A model generated the notes under the pieces. The model was not told the origin of the DNA. It made no database searches and saw nothing but the letters and a program-made list of their open reading frames with translations. A DNA stretch of 44,487 nucleotides from UBA11591 sp040220895 (lineage in GTDB: Bacteria > Bacteroidota > Bacteroidia > Flavobacteriales_E > Vicingaceae): positions 1 to 44,487 of the forward strand of contig JAVJVY010000003.1 in NCBI GenBank assembly GCA_040220895.1, read 5' to 3'. The position numbers were made by a program, and so were the translations under genes. This document shows, in pieces, positions 40,380 through 44,487 of the stretch (the stretch's first letter is position 1; each line of letters starts with the position of its first letter).

Positions 40380-42635
40380 TTATTGCTTCACAACTTTGGT
40401 TGAATGATTCAAATTCTCATTGAATACACGTATCACGTAAACACCATTTGAATAATCGCTGATGTCAACTTCATAAATTGTAACTTCTTTAACCTTTAAA
40501 CTGATCATCCTCGTGCCTGAAACATTATATAATTCAATTGTGTACGACGATTCTGGATCAAGTGTCAGATTGAAAATCCCGTTGCTTGGATTGGGAAATA
40601 TGCTAATCTGATCTTCGTTCTCGAGTTGCATGCTCTTATCAGTCGAAGAATTTTCCTGGATGCTTTGTTTAGGGTTTGAACTCCTTGCACCAATGTTGTT
40701 GAAGCAATTTGCTATGTAAGCGTGATAGGGGGTGCTTGCAATGGCATGAAATCCATTTTTCATATTTACACTGGTTCCCGAAACCAATTCCGTCAGAAGA
40801 CCACTGCCAGTATTAGTGTTGCATGAAATGTCTATGTTGCCCAGAACAGATGCAACATATGGGTTCCCTCCTCCATGTTCTGTAGCGATATCCGCACAAT
40901 TAATAGTTAATATGGAATGGTAATTTCCTGTGGGTACACCTACAATTTTCCATGCTTCTAAAGTGGCGTAGAATTCAGGTGAACAAGCACCAAATAATTC
41001 GTAAGCTGCCCACAATGTGGCATTTTTTGCATCAGAAAATCCAGAAGTATTTACAAAATAGTATCGAAAAGCACGCCAGACGATGTCTTCTGCTTTTGAC
41101 CTGGAAATTCCATTTACATTATATGAGTATCCATTGGCATTCGTGCCGTTGTCTCCTTCGGCTAAAACAAAGAACCAGTAATTCATCACGCCGCTGTTAA
41201 CATGTACACCGCAAAAGTCATTTGTTTGATCTGGTGTTTGACAACCTTGAAGGGTAACATCTCTCCAGAATTGATCAGCAACATACGTTTTGGGTTGCGG
41301 AACCTGAAGGTTTTGATCGTCCAGTCCCTGTGAATTGTGAGGATCTGACATGTCTCGGATATTACCTGTATTATAAAACTTCTCGCCGATAAGGTAATTA
41401 GCATATGGCTCCTGGCTAAATTCAACCATGGTTCCCAAGATATCTGAAATGGATTCATCAATGGCACCAGATTCACGTTCATAGTCAAATCCACCACCGG
41501 CAACCGGGTTGTAAACGGTGTGCTTTGATATTCCATGCGTCCATTCATGTCCAACAATATCCAAGGAACCCCAAACGCCTGACGAATTTGTACCTCCGCG
41601 GCCAAAAGCAATGTTGTTGCCTGATTGAGCGGCTTGATCGCCATTGAGTAAATATAGATGGACCCAACTGTTATTGCCATTAAATCCTTCCCAGGCATAA
41701 TTCCATTTAAAATACTCCCAAGACATTTCGCCTGCCCAAAAAATAGTGGTTAAATCCAATGCGCCAGAGCCCCATGAGTTAGATGAACTATAAGTGTAAT
41801 CATTTGCACTACTGCTATTAGTAGCATGAAGATGTCGGCCACAATCTTCAGTGTAATACCTAGTTTGCCACTGGATGGTTTTTTTCGAAGTGTGGATTTG
41901 CCTATTCCCATTGTACTTTGTGTCGGCTGTTCCTTGAAATACGCATGAACGAACTAGGTTTTTAATCCGAACTATTTCGCCAGTGGTGGCATCTAAATAT
42001 GCTCTGTACTCTTCCTGAGTTTCATATTTTTTAATATGAAATGCATACGCCAATTTTAAGTTTTCAGAGAGTAAAGGTGCACCGGGTTTGGCATTGCAAT
42101 AAACCAATTCGCCAGTCAATTCCGTGGATTCGAAAACGCCAGGGGCCGTTTCTTCTTCCCAGGTTGTTTGCTGTAAATTCTCCATATTGATCACTGTTTG
42201 CAAGGCAGATTCATGAGTCATGACTGGACCTTGTGGAATAGAGATCTGGGACACAAACTTGCCTTGTATCAATTTGACTATTCCATCAGTGCTATGAACG
42301 ATGTATTGCGCTTCCTCTACAGGTATACCATTATGATATAAGTGGTAACGATTGATCTCGAAACCCAGTTCGTCGTTTTCTGACCGAATGAGTCTTAGGT
42401 CGTCTTTCTCTCCCAAACCCAATGCTTGTGAATAATTTTGAAAAAAAGACGCCTCAGGAATTTCCATTCCCTTTTTAATGATGAGCCAATTAGGTTCACT
42501 TAGTGGATCAGCTATTTCCATCATTTGTTTATTCCAGAAAGAATACTCTTGCTCGTTTTGATGGCTGTCTTGTGAATTTACAGTCAAAGCCATCATAAGG
42601 AACAATAGCATTCCGATATATTGATAATTTTTCAT
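40380..42635 (-). CDS. Secreted M4 (thermolysin-type) metallopeptidase with T9SS domain
   Basis: A 751-residue protein with signal peptide MKNYQYIGMLLFLMMALTVN. Then follow an FTP/propeptide region (about 45-225; FEINRYHLYHNGIPVEEAQY and YLDATTGEIVRIKN) and the M4 catalytic domain (about 232-575): zinc site H363-E-W-T-H367 with E394 in GAIDESISDILG, and CGVHVNSGVMNYWFF carrying the transition-state His. After a linker, the last 75 residues are a T9SS type A sorting domain (ISIFPNPSNGIFNLTL, then NGVYVIRVF and STKVVKQ). It is an extracellular zinc protease activated by removal of its propeptide, probably for protein degradation outside the cell. It starts 30 bases after the adhesin-like gene, so the two form an operon. 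Confidence 0.92.
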   Translation of the reverse strand: MKNYQYIGMLLFLMMALTVNSQDSHQNEQEYSFWNKQMMEIADPLSEPNWLIIKKGMEIPEASFFQNYSQALGLGEKDDLRLIRSENDELGFEINRYHLYHNGIPVEEAQYIVHSTDGIVKLIQGKFVSQISIPQGPVMTHESALQTVINMENLQQTTWEEETAPGVFESTELTGELVYCNAKPGAPLLSENLKLAYAFHIKKYETQEEYRAYLDATTGEIVRIKNLVRSCVFQGTADTKYNGNRQIHTSKKTIQWQTRYYTEDCGRHLHATNSSSANDYTYSSSNSWGSGALDLTTIFWAGEMSWEYFKWNYAWEGFNGNNSWVHLYLLNGDQAAQSGNNIAFGRGGTNSSGVWGSLDIVGHEWTHGISKHTVYNPVAGGGFDYERESGAIDESISDILGTMVEFSQEPYANYLIGEKFYNTGNIRDMSDPHNSQGLDDQNLQVPQPKTYVADQFWRDVTLQGCQTPDQTNDFCGVHVNSGVMNYWFFVLAEGDNGTNANGYSYNVNGISRSKAEDIVWRAFRYYFVNTSGFSDAKNATLWAAYELFGACSPEFYATLEAWKIVGVPTGNYHSILTINCADIATEHGGGNPYVASVLGNIDISCNTNTGSGLLTELVSGTSVNMKNGFHAIASTPYHAYIANCFNNIGARSSNPKQSIQENSSTDKSMQLENEDQISIFPNPSNGIFNLTLDPESSYTIELYNVSGTRMISLKVKEVTIYEVDISDYSNGVYVIRVFNENLNHSTKVVKQ

Positions 42636-42665
42636 TTGAGGAATTTTAGGGTTCGTTATACTCGA

Positions 42666-43610
42666 TTATTTACTTTCTATCTTGGATAGACGTTTATCCT
42701 GCTCGACAAAACGTTTTTCCTGCTTAAGGATATGAAGGGTTAATTCTTCAATTTTTCGAAGCAAGACGGCGTTCATTTCGCCCAAATCAATGCCATTTTC
42801 CTCGATCTCTTTTGCTGAAGGAACCTCTGGCAAGTGGCCGTTCTCGTTGATGTATGCCTCTACCTCTGAAAGGTCTTTTAGTTGGTAATCTTTTTCAAAT
42901 ACATAATCGGGCCAGTTGGTCAGGTTGTCAACAATCACTTCTCTTGCTCGGACACGTCCACTTTCGTATACTACAAAATTTGTGGTGTAGTTATAAGTGG
43001 GTTGTTCTCCATTACTGCCCGGATCCGTGTAGTAATGTCCGCCTGAGTAAATGCGCTGATCGGGACTGCTGCAATAGGTGTAAGATCGAATGCCTTCTCT
43101 ATCACAATCGTTAGAAAATACATCGAGCATTCCCACTTGATCCGCGTTAGATTGGTATCCGGCAATTTGTATTCCTTTCAAAGGGTGAATTCTAAAACCT
43201 GATTGACCATTAGAACCTATCACGAGCCCCTTGGTCGTGTTTGAGTTGCCATTGTTATCGCTGTAGGTAATGATGGCGTCATTGTCCTGGGTATGGAAAT
43301 TAAAATAGCCGGGACCGGTGGAAGTACAAAATCGCATGTAGCTGTCGTCGCCGCCACCCAGTCGCAATGGACTGTTGTAACCCATTTGGTGATCCCATAC
43401 CTCAAGCTTGGAATCAAATGGAACCGGATTCGTGGCTTCTCCGATTTTGGCGCGGCCAACCCAATTGTCCGAATTGCAAAGCACGTCGGTAGTTTGTTGA
43501 TTGGCAGGGTTTTGATCGTACCAGAGATCTTGTGAAGGATCTGAACCTGACTGAGCCATTGCCATGGTTGAAAATGACATCACGGCGATTAGTAGTGCAT
43601 TCTTTTTCAT
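42666..43610 (-). CDS. Exported adhesin/tail-fibre-like protein
   Basis: A 314-residue protein with signal peptide MKKNALLIAVMSFSTMAMAQ. The middle is a Gly/Asn-rich, strand-forming region typical of fibre-like proteins. The last 85 residues carry the motif common in Bacteroidota surface proteins related to the S74 tail-fibre chaperone: WPDYVFEKDYQLKDLSEVEA, then GHLPEVPSAKEIEENG, GEMNAVLLRKIEELT and a coiled coil up to the end. No self-cleaving Ser-Lys pair can be made out, so it is a shortened relative rather than a working chaperone. It is the first gene of a pair with the M4 peptidase gene. Confidence 0.75.
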   Translation of the reverse strand: MKKNALLIAVMSFSTMAMAQSGSDPSQDLWYDQNPANQQTTDVLCNSDNWVGRAKIGEATNPVPFDSKLEVWDHQMGYNSPLRLGGGDDSYMRFCTSTGPGYFNFHTQDNDAIITYSDNNGNSNTTKGLVIGSNGQSGFRIHPLKGIQIAGYQSNADQVGMLDVFSNDCDREGIRSYTYCSSPDQRIYSGGHYYTDPGSNGEQPTYNYTTNFVVYESGRVRAREVIVDNLTNWPDYVFEKDYQLKDLSEVEAYINENGHLPEVPSAKEIEENGIDLGEMNAVLLRKIEELTLHILKQEKRFVEQDKRLSKIESK

Positions 43611-43829
43611 TTTTGTAGTTTTTAAAGTTTAATTATTGGTTTATATCTGGAAATTTAGATCAGCCGGGAAATAAAAGGGGAGTGAAACTAACAGACGACC
43701 AACGTTAGTTAACGAACGACCAATTCTAACTAACCAACGGAATACATGCCCAATTAATCCGTCGATTCTTGTTTAATAAGAAATAATGGTAGAAAATTTT
43801 AACTGCTGAATTGAGTAATTACTTAAGGA

Positions 43830-44487
43830 TTAGTCGCAAAGGCATTTTTTGCCTACTTTGCTCACTATGTGATTGATTTTATCGGAGTTCGCGAATCTCC
43901 CCGGATCCCGAGCACTCGTGAGGGGTCGATTTCTTTCCATTTTCCCTTACATGGCCATTTGCGCAGGCAAAAGGTTAGCAAATTGAGCAAATATTTATCG
44001 CCGAAGGCGATAGGCGACTTCAGAGCGAAATGCGTGCCTTACCCACCAAAGCTAGCCAACCCACTATACAAAAACAAGCCCACTGGATAGCCCAGTGCAT
44101 CGGCAAGAAAAGATGCTTTACTCACTTTGTGTTTGATTTTCAAAGGTGTTCGTGAATCTCACTCCGTGAGATTACTTTCTAATTTTTTCCTTTTAATGGC
44201 CGAATGTGCAGGCCAAAAACGCACTTTACTCACTTCGTGATTGATTTTATTGGTGTTCGTGAATCTCACTACGTGAGATTACTTTCTAATTTTTTCCTTT
44301 CAATGGCCCAGTGCGTAGGCAAAAAACGCCAGCGTCTATCTCCAAATCTTATCCGCCGTCAGGCGGAGGCGACTTTGGAGTTCGCTGCGTGCAATACCCA
44401 CTAACGCTTCCAAACCCACAATACAAAAACAAGCCAATGCGAGCGTTCAAAGATCGATCTGAATTTGGCAGCGCCAAATTATCAAAG
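43830..44487 (+). repeat. Hairpin-mosaic repeat cluster 7 (right end of window)
   Basis: Order: a module A variant with a long inserted hairpin around 43895-43926 (CCCC ... GGGG), module B (about 43980-44080), two tandem module A copies (about 44108-44215 and 44216-44325), module B (about 44330-44440) and module C (44443-44487, AATTTGGC-AGC-GCCAAATT). The last 141 bases are the exact reverse complement of bases 1-141 and the match continues with about 90 per cent identity to some 290 bases. From 43611 to 43830 nothing is seen except the adhesin upstream region. Confidence 0.85.

Noticed and set aside
41186..41698. 170-codon open frame inside the M4 peptidase gene
   Set aside because: It is in another frame of the catalytic domain and has no recognisable motif.

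Overview
ORGANISM. The window reads as a member of the Bacteroidota, probably a free-living relative of the Cytophagia/Flavobacteriia. The reasons are C-terminal type IX secretion (T9SS) sorting domains on two secreted proteins, TAnnTTTG-type -7 promoter boxes, many small lipoproteins with a short L-x-S/A-C lipobox, and wide, repeat-filled intergenic gaps. There is no rRNA or complete tRNA, so nothing narrower is justified.

LAYOUT. (1) 1-690 is a non-coding hairpin-mosaic repeat. (2) 751-7003 holds a LytTR regulator and a tight six-gene operon: two DUF2589 proteins flanking an unknown protein, a zinc ribbon, an M23 (LytM) peptidase and a two-ASH-domain protein. A shrunken second copy of the LytTR gene closes the block. 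(3) 7069-9312 has four small secreted proteins or lipoproteins. (4) 9584-11199 has a divergent small gene and a phage-type HNH endonuclease, followed by the 3' half of a tRNA-Arg(UCU) with its terminator. (5) 11399-21285 is an AT-rich defence island on the minus strand: a type IIG-like adenine methyltransferase, a broken gene end, an overlapping GmrSD-like/HEPN/RES operon, an McrA-like HNH nuclease, and a caspase plus DUF4384 pair. (6) 22047-30269 has two HipBA toxin-antitoxin modules, a kelch T9SS protein, a beta-propeller protein and an ECF42 sigma factor with its YCII partner. (7) 31189-43610 is ordinary chromosome: MscS channel, SRPBCC and DUF2834 proteins, OmpL47-repeat protein, membrane protein with overlapping winged-helix regulator, lipoproteins, DinB protein, and an M4 peptidase behind an adhesin-like protein.

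REPEATS. Seven gaps (about 1-690, 21350-21960, 25945-26640, 30480-31170, 33360-34075, 37330-38515, 43830-44487) are built from the same few hairpin modules in varying order. Loops and stems vary while pairing is kept. The two ends of the window are inverted copies of one such element, identical for the first 141 bases. This may simply be where an assembly broke. No such repeat occurs from about 700 to 21,300, which is also the most AT-rich and accessory part, so that 20 kb is probably imported.

HOW THE GENES WORK TOGETHER. Two candidates for undescribed biology stand out. The first is the LytTR/DUF2589/zinc-ribbon/M23/ASH operon, which looks like a multi-protein assembly with a wall-cutting enzyme and has no function I can name. 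The second is the three-gene operon DUF262-DUF1524, HEPN, RES joined by ATGA overlaps, which looks like a sensor/nuclease coupled to an RNase-like and an NAD-consuming toxin-like effector. Functions below rest on motif reading only; no database search was possible.
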